Position numbers and translations under genes: made by a program. Below the pieces are notes generated by a model that worked only from the letters and a program-made list of their open reading frames with translations, was not told the DNA's origin and did not search any database. Source: Pseudomonadota bacterium (GTDB lineage Bacteria; Pseudomonadota; Alphaproteobacteria; Acetobacterales; Acetobacteraceae). Taken from it: a stretch of 64,000 nt of DNA. This document shows, in pieces, positions 1 to 10,142 of this stretch. The first letter of the stretch is position 1, and each line of letters opens with the position of its first letter. The stretch covers positions 45,825 to 109,824 of the forward strand of contig JAJZBV010000007.1 of assembly GCA_021851785.1 (NCBI GenBank), read 5' to 3'.

Positions 1-594
1 CGCGGGCTGAAGCTGGAGGTGTTCGGCGACGCCAATGATTATGTCGGCAAGGGGCTTTCGGGGGCGACGATCGTCGTCCGCCCGGCGCCGTCCTCGACAT
101 TGCACAGCCCCGACAACACCATCATCGGCAACACCGTGCTCTATGGCGCGACCGCCGGCGCCTTGTTCGCCGCGGGCCAGGCGGGCGAGCGCTTCGCTGT
201 CCGCAATTCCGGCGCGATCGCGGTTATCGAGGGCTGCGGCGCCAATGGCTGCGAATACATGACCGGCGGCACGGTGGTCATTCTCGGCGCGGTCGGCGAT
301 AATTTCGGCGCCGGCTTCACCGGCGGCATGGCCTTCGTCCATGACCCGGCGGGATTGTTCGAAAAACGCCTCAACCCCGAGACGCTTTCCTGGCAGCGCG
401 TCGCGACCAGCCATTGGGAGGCGACGCTGCGCGCTCTCATCTCACGCCATGTGGAGGAAACCGCGAGCCGCTACGCCGCCATGATCCTCCATGACTGGGA
501 CCGCTCGCTGCCGCATTTCTGGCAGGTGGTGCCCAAGGAATACGTGAAATACCTGCCCGAGGCGCTGACCCCGGCGATGGCAGAGCGGGCCTGA
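1..594 (+). CDS. gltB: Glutamate synthase large subunit, C-terminal part
   Basis: This is the last 197 codons of the NADPH-type glutamate synthase alpha subunit (GOGAT), which makes two glutamates from glutamine and 2-oxoglutarate. The frame is open from base 1, so the gene is cut by the window edge and not truncated in the genome. What remains is the Gly-rich beta-helix (GXGXG) domain that ends GltB, with repeated turns such as 'GDANDYVGKGLSGATIVV' and 'GANGCEYMTGGTVVILG', and the conserved tail around 'HWEATLRALISRHVEET'. The ammonium transporter downstream fits a nitrogen-assimilation neighbourhood. The assignment is secure; the catalytic domains lie outside the window. Confidence 0.95.
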   Translation, partial: RGLKLEVFGDANDYVGKGLSGATIVVRPAPSSTLHSPDNTIIGNTVLYGATAGALFAAGQAGERFAVRNSGAIAVIEGCGANGCEYMTGGTVVILGAVGDNFGAGFTGGMAFVHDPAGLFEKRLNPETLSWQRVATSHWEATLRALISRHVEETASRYAAMILHDWDRSLPHFWQVVPKEYVKYLPEALTPAMAERA

Positions 595-738
595 GCGCCG
601 CCGGAGGGAATGCCCGGGATTGGACAATCCCGTCATGCTTCTGTAAGGAAACCGCGCCCATTCCCGCCGATCCCGCCTTCCGGGATCCCGGCGGACGTGG
701 GCGGGTGGACTCGTCGGAATCAAGCAAGGAAATCTCTC

Positions 739-2001
739 GTGCAACACGTTGTTCCGGGCGATGTCGCCTGGGTTCTGGTCAGCACTGTCCTGGTGCTGCT
801 GATGACGGTTCCCGGCCTTGCGCTGTTTTATGCCGGCATGGTCCGCAAGAAGAACGTGCTGGCGATCATGATGCAATCCTTCATCCTGTGCGCCGCGATG
901 ACCGTCGTCTGGATGATCATCGGCTATTCGCTCGCCTTCACGAACGGCAATGCCTGGCTCGGTGATTTCTCGCGGCTGTTCCTGACCGGGCTCGCCGAGA
1001 CCTGGGACAAGCCGTTCACGCTCGGCGCCGGAACCGCCGCGGCGCAGCCGACGACCATCCCGGAATCGGTATTCCTGATGTTCCAGATGGCTTTCGCCAT
1101 CATCACCCCGGCGGTGGTGACCGGAAGCTGCGCCGACCGGATGAAGTTCTCGGCGCTGCTGGTGTTTTTCACGCTTTGGTCGCTGGTGGTCTATGCCCCG
1201 CTCGCGCATTGGGTCTGGGCGCCGAACGGTTGGCTCGCGCACATGGGCGTCGCGGATTTCGCCGGCGGCACGGTGGTGGAGATCAATTGCGGCATTTCCG
1301 GCCTGGTATGCGCGCTGATGCTCGGCCGGCGCCTCGGCTATGGCCAGGAGAACATGGCCCCCTGGAATCTCAGCTACGCCGTGATCGGCGCCGCGCTGCT
1401 CTGGGTCGGCTGGATCGGGTTCAACTCCGGCGGCGCCATGGGGGCGAACGGGCGCGCCGGCCTCGCGGTGCTGGCGACCCAGATCTCGGCCGCCGGCGGG
1501 ACGCTGAGCTGGACCTTGGTCGAATGGTTCCTGCGCGGCAAACCCTCGGTCCTCGGGGCCATTTCCGGGGCCGTCGCCGGTCTCGTGGCGATCACCCCGG
1601 CGGCCGGCTTCGTCCTCCCCGGCATTGCGCTCGGCATCGGGCTGGTCGCCGGCGTGGTGTGTTTCTGGGCCACGACCAGCCTCAAGGCGACGCTCGGCTA
1701 TGACGACAGTCTCGACGCCTTCGGCGTGCATGGCGTCGGCGGCATCATCGGCACCCTCGCCACCGGCTGGTTCGCCTTCGGGCCGCTGACCGCGACGCCG
1801 GCCACCCCGGCCGGCGCCTATATCGGCGGGCCGCATCTTCTCGGCATCCAGGCGGTCGCGGTCGCGGCGACCATCCTCTGGTGCGGCGCGGCGAGCTGGG
1901 TTTTGCTGAAAATCACCGATCTCGCGGTCGGCCTTCGGGTCACGCGCGATCAAGAACGGGAAGGTCTCGACATCGTCCTCCACGGCGAGCAGGTTTTCTG
2001 A
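739..2001 (+). CDS. amt: Ammonium transporter of the Amt/Mep family with a Glu-His pore pair
   Basis: A 420-residue inner-membrane ammonium channel with about eleven hydrophobic segments and the family motifs 'GLALFYAGMVRKKN', 'DFAGGTVV' and 'FGVHGVGGIIG'. I start at the GTG at 739, eight bases after AAGGA. An in-frame ATG at 610 would add 43 non-conserved Pro/Arg-rich residues. The pore normally carries two histidines. Here the second is present (His331), but the first is Glu181, giving 'TVVEINCG' where most Amt proteins have 'TVVHI'. The same Glu/His arrangement occurs in yeast Mep1/Mep3. No glnK gene lies beside it. It follows gltB by 144 bp. Confidence 0.95.
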   Translation: MQHVVPGDVAWVLVSTVLVLLMTVPGLALFYAGMVRKKNVLAIMMQSFILCAAMTVVWMIIGYSLAFTNGNAWLGDFSRLFLTGLAETWDKPFTLGAGTAAAQPTTIPESVFLMFQMAFAIITPAVVTGSCADRMKFSALLVFFTLWSLVVYAPLAHWVWAPNGWLAHMGVADFAGGTVVEINCGISGLVCALMLGRRLGYGQENMAPWNLSYAVIGAALLWVGWIGFNSGGAMGANGRAGLAVLATQISAAGGTLSWTLVEWFLRGKPSVLGAISGAVAGLVAITPAAGFVLPGIALGIGLVAGVVCFWATTSLKATLGYDDSLDAFGVHGVGGIIGTLATGWFAFGPLTATPATPAGAYIGGPHLLGIQAVAVAATILWCGAASWVLLKITDLAVGLRVTRDQEREGLDIVLHGEQVF

Positions 2002-2076
2002 GCCGACAGCGCCGGACTTTCGCCGCGAATCGGTATAGCATCGCGCCGGCGCATACCCGCGCCGTTGGGGGCATGG

Positions 2077-4879
2077 ATGCGGCTGAGCTGGAACGAAATC
2101 CGCGCGCGGGCGGCGCATTTCGCCGGGGAATGGCGGGATGCCCGCTATGAAAAGGGCGAGACGCAGAGTTTCTACAACGAGTTTTCGATATTTTCGGCAT
2201 CCGCCGCCGCCGCGTGGCGAGCTTCGAGGCGCCGGTGCGCGCGCTCGGCGGGCGGCGCGGCTTCCTCGACCTGTTCTGGAAAGGAACCCTCCTCATCGAG
2301 CAGAAAAGCGCCGGCCGCGATCTCAAACCGGCCAAGGCGCAGGCGCTGGAGTATTTCTCCGGCCTGAAGGAAGACGAGCTTCCCCGCTATCTGCTGCTTT
2401 CGGATTTTCAGACCTTCGAGCTTTACGATCTCGACGAGGGCACCGAGACCCGTTTTCCTCTCGCCGACCTTCCCCGCCATGTCGAGGCCTTCGGCTTCGT
2501 CATGGGGGTGCAGACACGCAGCTTCCGCGACCAGGATCCGGCCAATCTCCGCGCCTCGGCGCTCATGCAGAAACTGCACGATGCGTTGCGCGCCTCGGGA
2601 TTCGGCGGCCATCCGCTGGAATTGTTCCTGGTGCGGCTGCTGTTTTGCCTGTTCGCCGATGACACCGGGATTTTCCCCGAGCGCGGGATGTTCCAGGCTT
2701 TCCTTGCCGAGCGCACCCGCACCGACGGCGGCGATACCGGCCCCCTGCTCGGCAAGCTCTTCGAGGTGCTGAACCAGCCGGAGGATCGCCGGCAGACGAC
2801 GCTCGATGCCGATCTCGCGCTCTTTCCCTATGTCAACGGCGATCTGTTCGCCGAGCGTTTGCAGCTTCCGGATTTCGATTCGGGGATGCGCGGGCTGTTG
2901 CTCGCCGCCTGCGATTTCAACTGGGATGCGATTTCGCCGGCGATTTTCGGAGCCCTTTTCCAAGGCGTGATGACGCCGGGCGAGCGCCGCGCCAAGGGTG
3001 CCCATTACACCACCGAGAAAAACATCCTGAAAGTCATCGAGCCGCTGTTTCTCGATGATCTCCACACCGAGTTTTCCCGCCTCAAGGCGCGGCGCGGAAG
3101 CGCGCGCGAGCGGATGCTGCGCGCCTTTCACGACCGCCTCGCCGCGCTCAAATTCTTCGATCCCGCCTGCGGCTGCGGCAATTTCCTGGTCATCGCCTAT
3201 CGTGAATTGGGACTCTGGAAATCGCGCTTTTGCGTGAATTACTGCCACAGGATCAGCGCGTGCTCGATGTCGCCCATCTCTCGCGGATCGATGTCGATCA
3301 GTTCTTCGGCATCGAGATCGAGGAATTTCCGGCGCGCATCGCCGAGGTCGCGCTGTGGATGATGGACCACATCATGAACACTCGGCTCTCGCTCGCCTTC
3401 GGAGAATCCTATGCGCGGATTCCGCTGCAAAAATCGCCACATATCCACAATGTCGACGCGCTGGAGATCGATTGGAACTCTGTCCTCCCGGCGGAAACCT
3501 GCGCCTATGTGTTTGGCAATCCGCCGTTCGTCGGCGCGAAATACCAGAGCGAGACGCAACGCGCGCAGGTGCGTCGTATCGCCGCGCTCGGCGGCGCCGG
3601 CGGGACGCTCGATTACGTCGCCGCGTGGTTTTTGCAAGCGGGTGCTTACGTCGGCGACCGTCCGATCCGCATCGGCTTCGTCGCCACCAATTCGCTGACC
3701 CAGGGCGAGCAGGTCGGCCAGTTCTGGCCGATCGTGTTCGACAAATTCCATCTCGAACTCGCCTTCGCCCATCGCACCTTCGCCTGGGGGTCGGACGCGC
3801 CGGGGATGGCGCATGTGCATGTGGTGATCATCGGGCTGGCGCCGCGCGGGCGAGAGCCGGCGGAAAAACGCCTGTTCTCCTATGCCGACATCAAAGGCGA
3901 GCCGAGCTGCTCCCGCCACGCAGCACTTTCGCCCTATCTGATCGATGCCTCCAGTCTCACCGACCGGCATCTGGTGGTGCGGAAAGTGAGTAAGCCGCTC
4001 AGCGGTGCGCCAAGGCTCATAAGCGGAACGCAGCCGATCGATGATGGGAGCTATATTTTTAATGAAGAAGAACGTGCGGATTTCCTACGCCAAGAGCCCG
4101 AAGCGGATGCCTTCCTTCACCCTTTCATTGGCACAGACGAATTTCTCTACGATATCAAGCGCTGGATTTTGAACCTCGAAAGCGCAACTCCAAACCAACT
4201 TGCCAGAATGCCGCATATCAAAACGCGGATGCGGGCAGTTCGTCAATATAGACACAAAAGCAAACGCAATAGCACACTCGAAATTGCGGATTATCCTGAA
4301 CGTTACAATGTATGTGTCATTCCCGACCGCCCTTTTCTGGTGATCCCCGAAGTCAGCTCCGAGCGGCGGGATTACATCCCGATCGGCTGGCTGCAACCGC
4401 CGGTCATCCCGAGCAACCTCGTTCGCGTGATGCTCGATGCGACGCTCTGGCATTTCGGCATCCTGACCTCGGCGATGCACATGGCCTGGACGCGCCAGAT
4501 CGGCGGACGGTTGAAGAGCGATTATCGCTATTCGATCGGCCTGGTTTACAATACTTTTCCCTGGCCGGAGGCAAAGGCGGCCGAGCGCCGGCGGATCGAG
4601 GCGCTGGCGCAAGCAGTACTCGAGGCGCGGGCAAAATTTCCCGGCGCGACGCTGGCCGCGCTTTACGATCCCGATCTGATGAAACCCGCCCTCCGCCGCG
4701 CCCATGCGGCGCTCGACCGCGCGGTGGACCGGCTCTATCGCCCCGCCCCGTTCGCGTCCGAGCGCGAGCGCGTCGAACATCTGTTCGCGCTTTATGAACG
4801 CCAAAGCGCGCCGGCGCTGGCCGCGATGCAGCCCGCCCCCAAACCCACCCCGAAGCGGCGCAAACCCCGCCCCGTCTAG
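2077..4879 (+). pseudogene. MmeI-like Type IIL restriction-modification enzyme, broken by two frameshifts
   Basis: Read through two single-base gaps, this encodes a protein of about 930 residues resembling MmeI-family enzymes, which combine nuclease, adenine methyltransferase and target recognition. The N-terminus ('MRLSWNEIRARAAHFAGEW') is in one frame to the T-run at 2182-2185. The nuclease part ('LLIEQKSAGRDLKPAKAQ'), helical part and SAM motif 'FFDPACGCGNFL' are in a second frame. The methyltransferase motif 'NPPFVGAKYQ', target recognition and C-terminal parts are in a third, from about 3210. Adding one T in the 2182-2185 run restores 'NEFFDIFGIRRRR', and one base near 3209 restores 'YRELRTLEIALLRELL'. 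Either the gene is inactive or these are assembly indels. The start is the ATG at 2077. Confidence 0.85.
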
Positions 4880-4886
4880 CGCCTCT

Positions 4887-7223
4887 TCACGCCGCCTGCA
4901 TGGCCGCGAGGAAGCTCTCCACCTCCTCGCGGAGCGTGCCGGATTGCTGCGCGAGGTCGTCGGCGGCGGCCAGCACCTCGGCCGAGCGGGCGCGGGTTTC
5001 GCCGACCGCGCCGCTGACCTCGGCGATGTTCTCCGTCACCTCCCCGGTGCCGCGCGCCGCCTGCTGCACGGCGCGGGCGATTTCCTGCGTCGTCGCCCCC
5101 TGCTCCTCGACCGCGGCGGCGATGGCGGCGGCGATTTCGTCGAGCCGCTGGATGGTGCCGCTCACCGCGCGGAGGGTGGTGACGGCGGCCTTGGTCTCGT
5201 CCTGCATGGTCGCGATCTGGGTGGAGATTTCCTCCGTCGCGCGGGCGGTTTGGCTCGCGAGCGATTTCACCTCGTTCGCGACAACCGCGAAGCCGCGCCC
5301 GGCCTCGCCCGCCCGCGCCGCCTCGATGGTGGCGTTGAGGGCGAGCAGATTGGTGTGGGCGGCGATATCGCCGATCAGCCGGACGACGCCGCCGATGCGG
5401 CTCGCCTGATCGTTGAGGCTGACGACGCAGCGATCGGTCGCCTCCGCCTTGCTCACCGCGTCGGAGGCGATGCGCGCGCTCTCGGCGACGCTGCGGCTGA
5501 TTTCGCTGACCGAGGCGGCCATCTGCTCGGCGCTCGCGGCCACCGCCTGGACGTTGCCGGCGGCCTCGCGCGAGGCGCTGGCGACCGCTTCCGCCCGCGC
5601 CCCGGTATCGGCGGCGAGGCCGGCCAAGCCATTGGCCGCGCCCCGCATCTCGCCGGCCGAGCGGCCGAATGCCGCCGCGATCTCGCCGACCGAATTCTTG
5701 AACCGCTCGGCGAGCCGCGCCTCGCGCGTCACCGGGACGATGGTCAGCATCGGGCCGTAGAAGCGGCCATCGGCGCTCGTCAACGCCGAGGCCTGGATAT
5801 CCAGCGTCTCGCCGCCGATCGCGACGCGCTCGCGATAGGGGAGCGACGCGGCGCCGCCGGTGAGCGCCGTCTCCAGCCCCGGCGTCCGGGCGAAACGCGC
5901 GAGGCTCTGCCCGGCGAGAGCGTCGGCGCGGAGATCGAGGAGAGCGGCGATCGGCGCCAGAACGTCGCGCGTCGCCGGGCTCGCGTACGAAATCGCGAGC
6001 TTATGGGCGGCGTCGGCGACGAGAACGCAAAGCGGCAACTGGTCGAGGGTCTGGCGCTGGAGAAACGCCTGTTCGGCGGTCTGGCGCAGCCGCTCCAGCG
6101 CCGCCGCCATGCGGCCGATCTCATCCCGCCTTCCGGCGAAGCCGATTTCCATGCCGGTATCGCCCTCGGCGAGGCGGGCGAGCATCGCGGTCATGGCGCG
6201 GATCGGCCGGGCGATGGCGCGCGCGGTCAGCGTCGAGGTCACGATCAGAATCGCGGTGATGCCGAGCGCGAGGCCGACCAGCGTCCGCCGCAGCCCCGCC
6301 CCGGCCCGCCCCGCCTCCGCCCGCGCCGCCTCCGCCTGGCGCGTCACCAGCGCATCGGCGGCATCGAGGCTCGCGCGCGCCGCGGCGCTGCTGGCGGCGA
6401 GATCATGGGCGAGGAATTGCTGCGCGCTCGCGGTGCCGGCGACGAGGTCGGCGCTGGCGGCGAGAATGGCGTTGCCGCTCTGCTCCATGGCGGCGAAGGC
6501 GGCGGCGGCGTCCTTGGCGACGCCCTCGTCATGCGCCGCGTGCAGCAGCGCGTCCGCGATCTTGGTGTTGAGCTGCATCGATTTCGCCGCCGCCTCGTCG
6601 CCGGTGTTCATGTTGAGGAGGGCGGCGTTGCCGGCATCGATCACCGCGCGTTGATAGCGCGTGAGCCGCGCCTTGTTGCGGTCGGCGGCTTCCGGCGACA
6701 TGTCCTCGAGATGCATCCGGTCCAGCGTCACCGAGACCAGTTGGTTGATCGCCGCGAGCTGCGGCAGCAGACCCTGTTCGCGGCGGCCGAGCAGCGCCTC
6801 GCGGGCGGCCAGCGCATGGCCGATGGCGGCGGCCTCGGCGGTGTTGTCGGCGCTCGCGCGGGTGAAGGCGGCGATATCGGCTTGGGTCGCGGTCGCGGCG
6901 GCGCCGTGGCCGCGCCCGCCGGCGAGGCCGCCCGTGGCGAGGCCATCGGCGAGCGCGGTCAGCTCGGCCTTGGCGGCGGCGATCTGCGGCGCGGTCTGGA
7001 GCAGGGCGATGCGCGCGGCGAGCGCGTCGAGATCATGGCGGCGCTGGCCGGCCATGTCGATCACCGCCTTGGCGGCGACGGCGCCCGACGCCTCGGCATC
7101 CAGCCGCTCGAGCCGGGCGAGGCCGGAGAACATGGAGACCGCGAGACCGCCGAGCAAGAGCAGCGCGCAGGCCGCCGAAAGCGCCAGTTTCCGGCTGATC
7201 GAAAGATTCCGCAAAGTCAGCAT
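4887..7223 (-). CDS. Methyl-accepting chemotaxis protein with PAS domain
   Basis: A 778-residue membrane chemoreceptor. There is an N-terminal transmembrane helix at about residues 8-30, a long helical periplasmic sensing region to about residue 300, and a second transmembrane helix ('[16 protein letters not shown]'). A HAMP segment follows ('[18 protein letters not shown]'), then a PAS-like domain at about 390-500 ('[13 protein letters not shown]') and a C-terminal signalling domain. The signalling hairpin is visible as '[20 protein letters not shown]'. The end is '[13 protein letters not shown]', with no CheR-tethering pentapeptide. I chose the ATG at 7223; a GTG at 7244 would add seven residues. 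No che genes are adjacent, so its ligand and partners are unknown. Confidence 0.93.
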   Translation of the reverse strand: MLTLRNLSISRKLALSAACALLLLGGLAVSMFSGLARLERLDAEASGAVAAKAVIDMAGQRRHDLDALAARIALLQTAPQIAAAKAELTALADGLATGGLAGGRGHGAAATATQADIAAFTRASADNTAEAAAIGHALAAREALLGRREQGLLPQLAAINQLVSVTLDRMHLEDMSPEAADRNKARLTRYQRAVIDAGNAALLNMNTGDEAAAKSMQLNTKIADALLHAAHDEGVAKDAAAAFAAMEQSGNAILAASADLVAGTASAQQFLAHDLAASSAAARASLDAADALVTRQAEAARAEAGRAGAGLRRTLVGLALGITAILIVTSTLTARAIARPIRAMTAMLARLAEGDTGMEIGFAGRRDEIGRMAAALERLRQTAEQAFLQRQTLDQLPLCVLVADAAHKLAISYASPATRDVLAPIAALLDLRADALAGQSLARFARTPGLETALTGGAASLPYRERVAIGGETLDIQASALTSADGRFYGPMLTIVPVTREARLAERFKNSVGEIAAAFGRSAGEMRGAANGLAGLAADTGARAEAVASASREAAGNVQAVAASAEQMAASVSEISRSVAESARIASDAVSKAEATDRCVVSLNDQASRIGGVVRLIGDIAAHTNLLALNATIEAARAGEAGRGFAVVANEVKSLASQTARATEEISTQIATMQDETKAAVTTLRAVSGTIQRLDEIAAAIAAAVEEQGATTQEIARAVQQAARGTGEVTENIAEVSGAVGETRARSAEVLAAADDLAQQSGTLREEVESFLAAMQAA

Positions 7224-7334
7224 CGCCCAAACCACCCCTTCCACACCTCACCGGCGGGGATTAAGCCATTCACCGCTTAAACAAGCGTGAACGCGGAGTT
7301 GGCGCGGCGGGCGCGGGGTGCCATAAAACCATCG

Positions 7335-8003
7335 ATGCGCACGCTCCATCACCATCCCGTCTGCCCCTATTCGCGCAAGATCCGCCTTCTGCTCGCCGAA
7401 AAGCGACTCGGTTTCGAGGTCAGGCTGGAAAAGCCGTGGGAGCGGCGCGAGGCCTATCTCGCCCTCAATCCCGCCGGCCTGGTGCCGACGCTGATCGAGG
7501 ATAACGGCCTGGTCGTGCCCGATTCGGCGGTGATCGCGGAATATCTCGACGAGGCCTATCCCGACACCTCGCTGATGGGCCGGACGCTGGCCGAGCGCGT
7601 CGAGGTGCGGCGCCTGGTCGCCTGGTTCGATGGCCGCTTCGCCCAGGATGTCACGCGCAACCTGCTCGAGGAAAAGCTGATGAAGCGCCTCGCCGGGCGC
7701 GGCCATCCCGATTCGGGCCTGCTCCGCCTCGGCTATGCCGGTTTGCGCGAGCATCTGCGCTATCTCGGCTGGCTCGCCGAGACGCGGAAATTCCTCGCCG
7801 GCGGCACCATCTCGCTCGCCGATTTCGCCGCCGCCGCCCATCTCTCGGCGCTCGATTTCGCCGGCGAGGTGGATTGGAGCCTCTCCGCGGCGGCGCGCGA
7901 ATGGTATGCGCGGATGAAAAGCCGGCCGAGCTTCCGCGCCCTGCTCGCCGACCGCCTCCCCGGCGTCACGCCACCGGCGCATTACGCCGATCTCGATTTC
8001 TAG
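7335..8003 (+). CDS. Glutathione S-transferase family protein
   Basis: A 222-residue cytoplasmic protein with the GST architecture. The thioredoxin-like N-terminal half begins 'LHHHPVCPYSRKIRLLLAEK', with a CPYS motif at the active-site position and the cis-proline/substrate motif 'LVPTLIEDNGLVVPDSAVI'. The all-helical C-terminal half contains the capping motif 'TISLADFAAAAHLSALDF'. I start at the ATG at 7335; in-frame codons back to 7287 look like leader. A cysteine rather than Tyr/Ser at the catalytic position suggests omega- or beta-like chemistry. It is divergent from the chemotaxis receptor and lies 18 bp before the next gene, so the two may be co-transcribed. Confidence 0.9.
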   Translation: MRTLHHHPVCPYSRKIRLLLAEKRLGFEVRLEKPWERREAYLALNPAGLVPTLIEDNGLVVPDSAVIAEYLDEAYPDTSLMGRTLAERVEVRRLVAWFDGRFAQDVTRNLLEEKLMKRLAGRGHPDSGLLRLGYAGLREHLRYLGWLAETRKFLAGGTISLADFAAAAHLSALDFAGEVDWSLSAAAREWYARMKSRPSFRALLADRLPGVTPPAHYADLDF

Positions 8004-8021
8004 CCAGAAGGCAAACCTGCC

Positions 8022-9140
8022 ATGAGCAAAAAAACCAAGGAAACGCCCGAGACGCTCGCTGAACGCTTCCAGGCGCTGCACGAATTCATCCCCGCCGCCG
8101 AGCGCGCTCTGTCGCGCGAGATCTGGGGCTATCTGATCGGCGGCGCCGAGACCGAGACCACGGTTGCGCGGAACCGCGCCGCGCTCGATGCGCTGGCGCT
8201 CCGCCCGCGCGTCTTGCGCGATGTCAGCGCGGTGAGCGCGGCGGCGACGTTTCTCGGCCATCATCTCCGTCTCCCGGTCGCCCTCGCCCCGGTCGGCTCG
8301 CTCGAATCCTTCCACCAGGAGGCCGGCGCCGCCGTCGCCCGCGCCGCCTCCCGCTTCGGCGTGCCGTTCCTGCTCAGTTCGGTCTCGAAGCCGAGCCTGG
8401 AGGAGGCGGCAAAGGCGGCCGGGGCGGGCCCGCGGATTTTCCAGCTCTATGTCCGCGGCGACGGAGCTTGGGTCGATGACCACGTCGCCCGCGCCGTCGA
8501 TGCCGGCTATGATGCGTTCTGCCTCACCGTCGATACCGCCCATTACAGCCGCCGCGAGCGCGACATCGCCAACCGCTTCGTCAAGCCCTGGCGCGCCAAC
8601 CCCGACCACGCCGCGATGGCCTTCCAGGCGGCGCTCAACTGGGACGATGTCCGGCGCTTCAAGGACCGTCACGCCATCCCGCTGATCCTCAAGGGCATCG
8701 CGACGGCCGAGGACGCGGCGCTGGCCGCCGAACTCGGGGCCGAGTTCATCTATGTCTCCAACCATGGCGGGCGCCAGCTCGATTTCGGGCTCGGGGCCAT
8801 CGCCATGCTGCCGGAGATCGCCGCGGCGGTGCGCGGGCGGGCGCGGATCATCGTCGATGGCGGGTTTTCGCGCGGCACCGATATCGTCAAGGCGATCGCC
8901 CTCGGCGCCGATCTGGTCGGGCTCGGGCGGCTCTATCTCTACGGCCTCGCGGCGGCGGGGGCGGCGGGGATCGGGCGGGTGCTGGAATTGCTGGAGGACG
9001 AAATGCGGGTGGCGCTCGGCCTGCTCGGGGCGCCCGACCTCGCCTGCCTCCATCCCGGCTTCGTCACCGCCGCCCCGGCGATGGTCGCGCCACACGTCCA
9101 CAGCGCCTTTCCGCTCCGCGATTTCAGGCCCGGGCGATGA
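8022..9140 (+). CDS. FMN-dependent 2-hydroxy-acid dehydrogenase/oxidase
   Basis: A 372-residue TIM-barrel enzyme of the glycolate oxidase/L-lactate dehydrogenase (LldD)/lactate monooxygenase family, which oxidises 2-hydroxy acids with FMN. Visible signatures are the FMN region 'LPVALAPVGSLESFHQEAG', the lysine strand 'PLILKGIATAEDA', the catalytic His/Arg motif 'VSNHGGRQLD', and the FMN phosphate loop 'IIVDGGFSRGTDIVKA' followed by 'GADLVGLGRLYLYGL'. The exact substrate cannot be read from the sequence. It starts 18 bp after the GST gene and overlaps the next gene by four bases (ATGA), which indicates an operon. Confidence 0.9.
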   Translation: MSKKTKETPETLAERFQALHEFIPAAERALSREIWGYLIGGAETETTVARNRAALDALALRPRVLRDVSAVSAAATFLGHHLRLPVALAPVGSLESFHQEAGAAVARAASRFGVPFLLSSVSKPSLEEAAKAAGAGPRIFQLYVRGDGAWVDDHVARAVDAGYDAFCLTVDTAHYSRRERDIANRFVKPWRANPDHAAMAFQAALNWDDVRRFKDRHAIPLILKGIATAEDAALAAELGAEFIYVSNHGGRQLDFGLGAIAMLPEIAAAVRGRARIIVDGGFSRGTDIVKAIALGADLVGLGRLYLYGLAAAGAAGIGRVLELLEDEMRVALGLLGAPDLACLHPGFVTAAPAMVAPHVHSAFPLRDFRPGR

Positions 9141-10018
9141 GCTGGCACGCCCGCCGCGCCCGCCTCCGCGCCCTGCTCGCGGCCGAGACTTGCGTCTTTC
9201 CCGCCTCCGTCCACGATCCGCTGAGCGCCCGTGCCGCCGGCGATCTCGGCTTCGAGATGGCGCTGCTGGCCGGCAGTGTCGCCTCGCTCGCCGTGCTCGG
9301 CGCGCCCGATCTCGCGCTGCTGACCCTGAGCGAACTCGCCGGCCTCGTGCTCCGCATCGGCCGCGCCGCCGATCTGCCCCTCCTCGTCGATGGCGATCAC
9401 GGCTACGGCAACGCGCTCAACGTGCGCCGCACCGTCGAGGAATTGGAGATCGCCGGCGCCGCCGGGCTCTCGATCGAGGATACCGCCCTCCCCGCCGGGT
9501 TCGGCGCGACCGGCGCCGCCTTCATCCCGCGCGCCGAGGGGGTGGGCAAACTCCGCGCGGCGCTGGCCGCCCGCCGCGATCCCGCCCTGGTCATCGCCGC
9601 CCGCACCGGGACGATCGCGGCGCTCGGCCTTCCCGAAACCCTCGACCGGGCGCGGGCCTATGCCGAAACCGGGGCGGATGCGCTGTTTCTGACCGGGATC
9701 AGGACATGGGACGAACTCGACGCTCTCGCCGGCGCCGTCTCCTGCCCGCTCATCCTCGGAACCCTCGCCCCGGCGCTCGACGATCCCGCCGCCCTCGCCG
9801 CCCGAAGGGTGCGGATCGCGCTCCAAGGCCACCTGCCCTTCCAGGCCGGATTTGCCGCGACCGTCGCGACCCTCCGGGCGCTTCGCGCCGGCGCCAGGCC
9901 AGCCACCCTCGGCCACGCCGCGGACGCGGCGCTGCTCCGTGAGGCCGCCCGCGAGCGCGAGTATCAGGCGGCGATGGCGGACTATCTCGAGCAAACCGGG
10001 GAAAATAGGTCTTTTTAA
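9137..10018 (+). CDS. Isocitrate lyase/PEP mutase superfamily protein, oxaloacetate decarboxylase-like
   Basis: A 293-residue enzyme of the isocitrate lyase/phosphoenolpyruvate mutase superfamily. The metal-site and core motifs are 'LPLLVDGDHGYGNALNVRRT', then 'EIAGAAGLSIEDTALP', and later 'ALVIAARTG'. The pattern is closest to the oxaloacetate decarboxylase/2-methylisocitrate-lyase-like group typified by PA4872 of Pseudomonas. It is translationally coupled to the FMN dehydrogenase (4-base overlap), so the two probably act in one 2-hydroxy/2-oxo-acid pathway; that link is inference. The start is the ATG inside the upstream stop region. Confidence 0.82.
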   Translation: MSWHARRARLRALLAAETCVFPASVHDPLSARAAGDLGFEMALLAGSVASLAVLGAPDLALLTLSELAGLVLRIGRAADLPLLVDGDHGYGNALNVRRTVEELEIAGAAGLSIEDTALPAGFGATGAAFIPRAEGVGKLRAALAARRDPALVIAARTGTIAALGLPETLDRARAYAETGADALFLTGIRTWDELDALAGAVSCPLILGTLAPALDDPAALAARRVRIALQGHLPFQAGFAATVATLRALRAGARPATLGHAADAALLREAAREREYQAAMADYLEQTGENRSF

Positions 10019-10117
10019 AAAAAACTTTTCCCGTTGGGCAGTGCCTGCGGCCCTGCCGCGCCGAGAACCGGGAAGAAAGTCTTTTTGCTTCTTTTTCTTC
10101 AGAAAAAGAAGGTTTTT
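10013..10117. repeat. Dispersed intergenic A/T-rich palindromic repeat, copy 1
   Basis: Between the lyase-like gene and the NUDIX gene lies an A/T-rich block unlike its surroundings. It contains 'CCGTTGGGCAGTGCCTGCGG' (10031-10050), closely matching 19730-19741 and its flank. It also contains a perfect 11-bp inverted repeat at 10088-10111 ('CTTCTTTTTCT', two bases, then its complement). Bases 10069-10117 are identical to 20448-20496. The hairpin flanked by T-runs could terminate transcription, but copies occurring in several intergenic regions indicate a repeat family. Confidence 0.75.
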
Positions 10118-10142
10118 ATTTTCTGTGAATCCGGAGACCGTA

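Noticed and set aside
1..594. gltB considered as a truncated gene
   Set aside because: The frame is open to the first base, so it is cut by the window and not by mutation.
4704..7280. Open frame of 858 codons on the plus strand opposite the chemotaxis receptor
   Set aside because: GC-rich antisense frame; its residues are Arg/Gly/Asp-rich with no motif, while the minus strand encodes a complete receptor.
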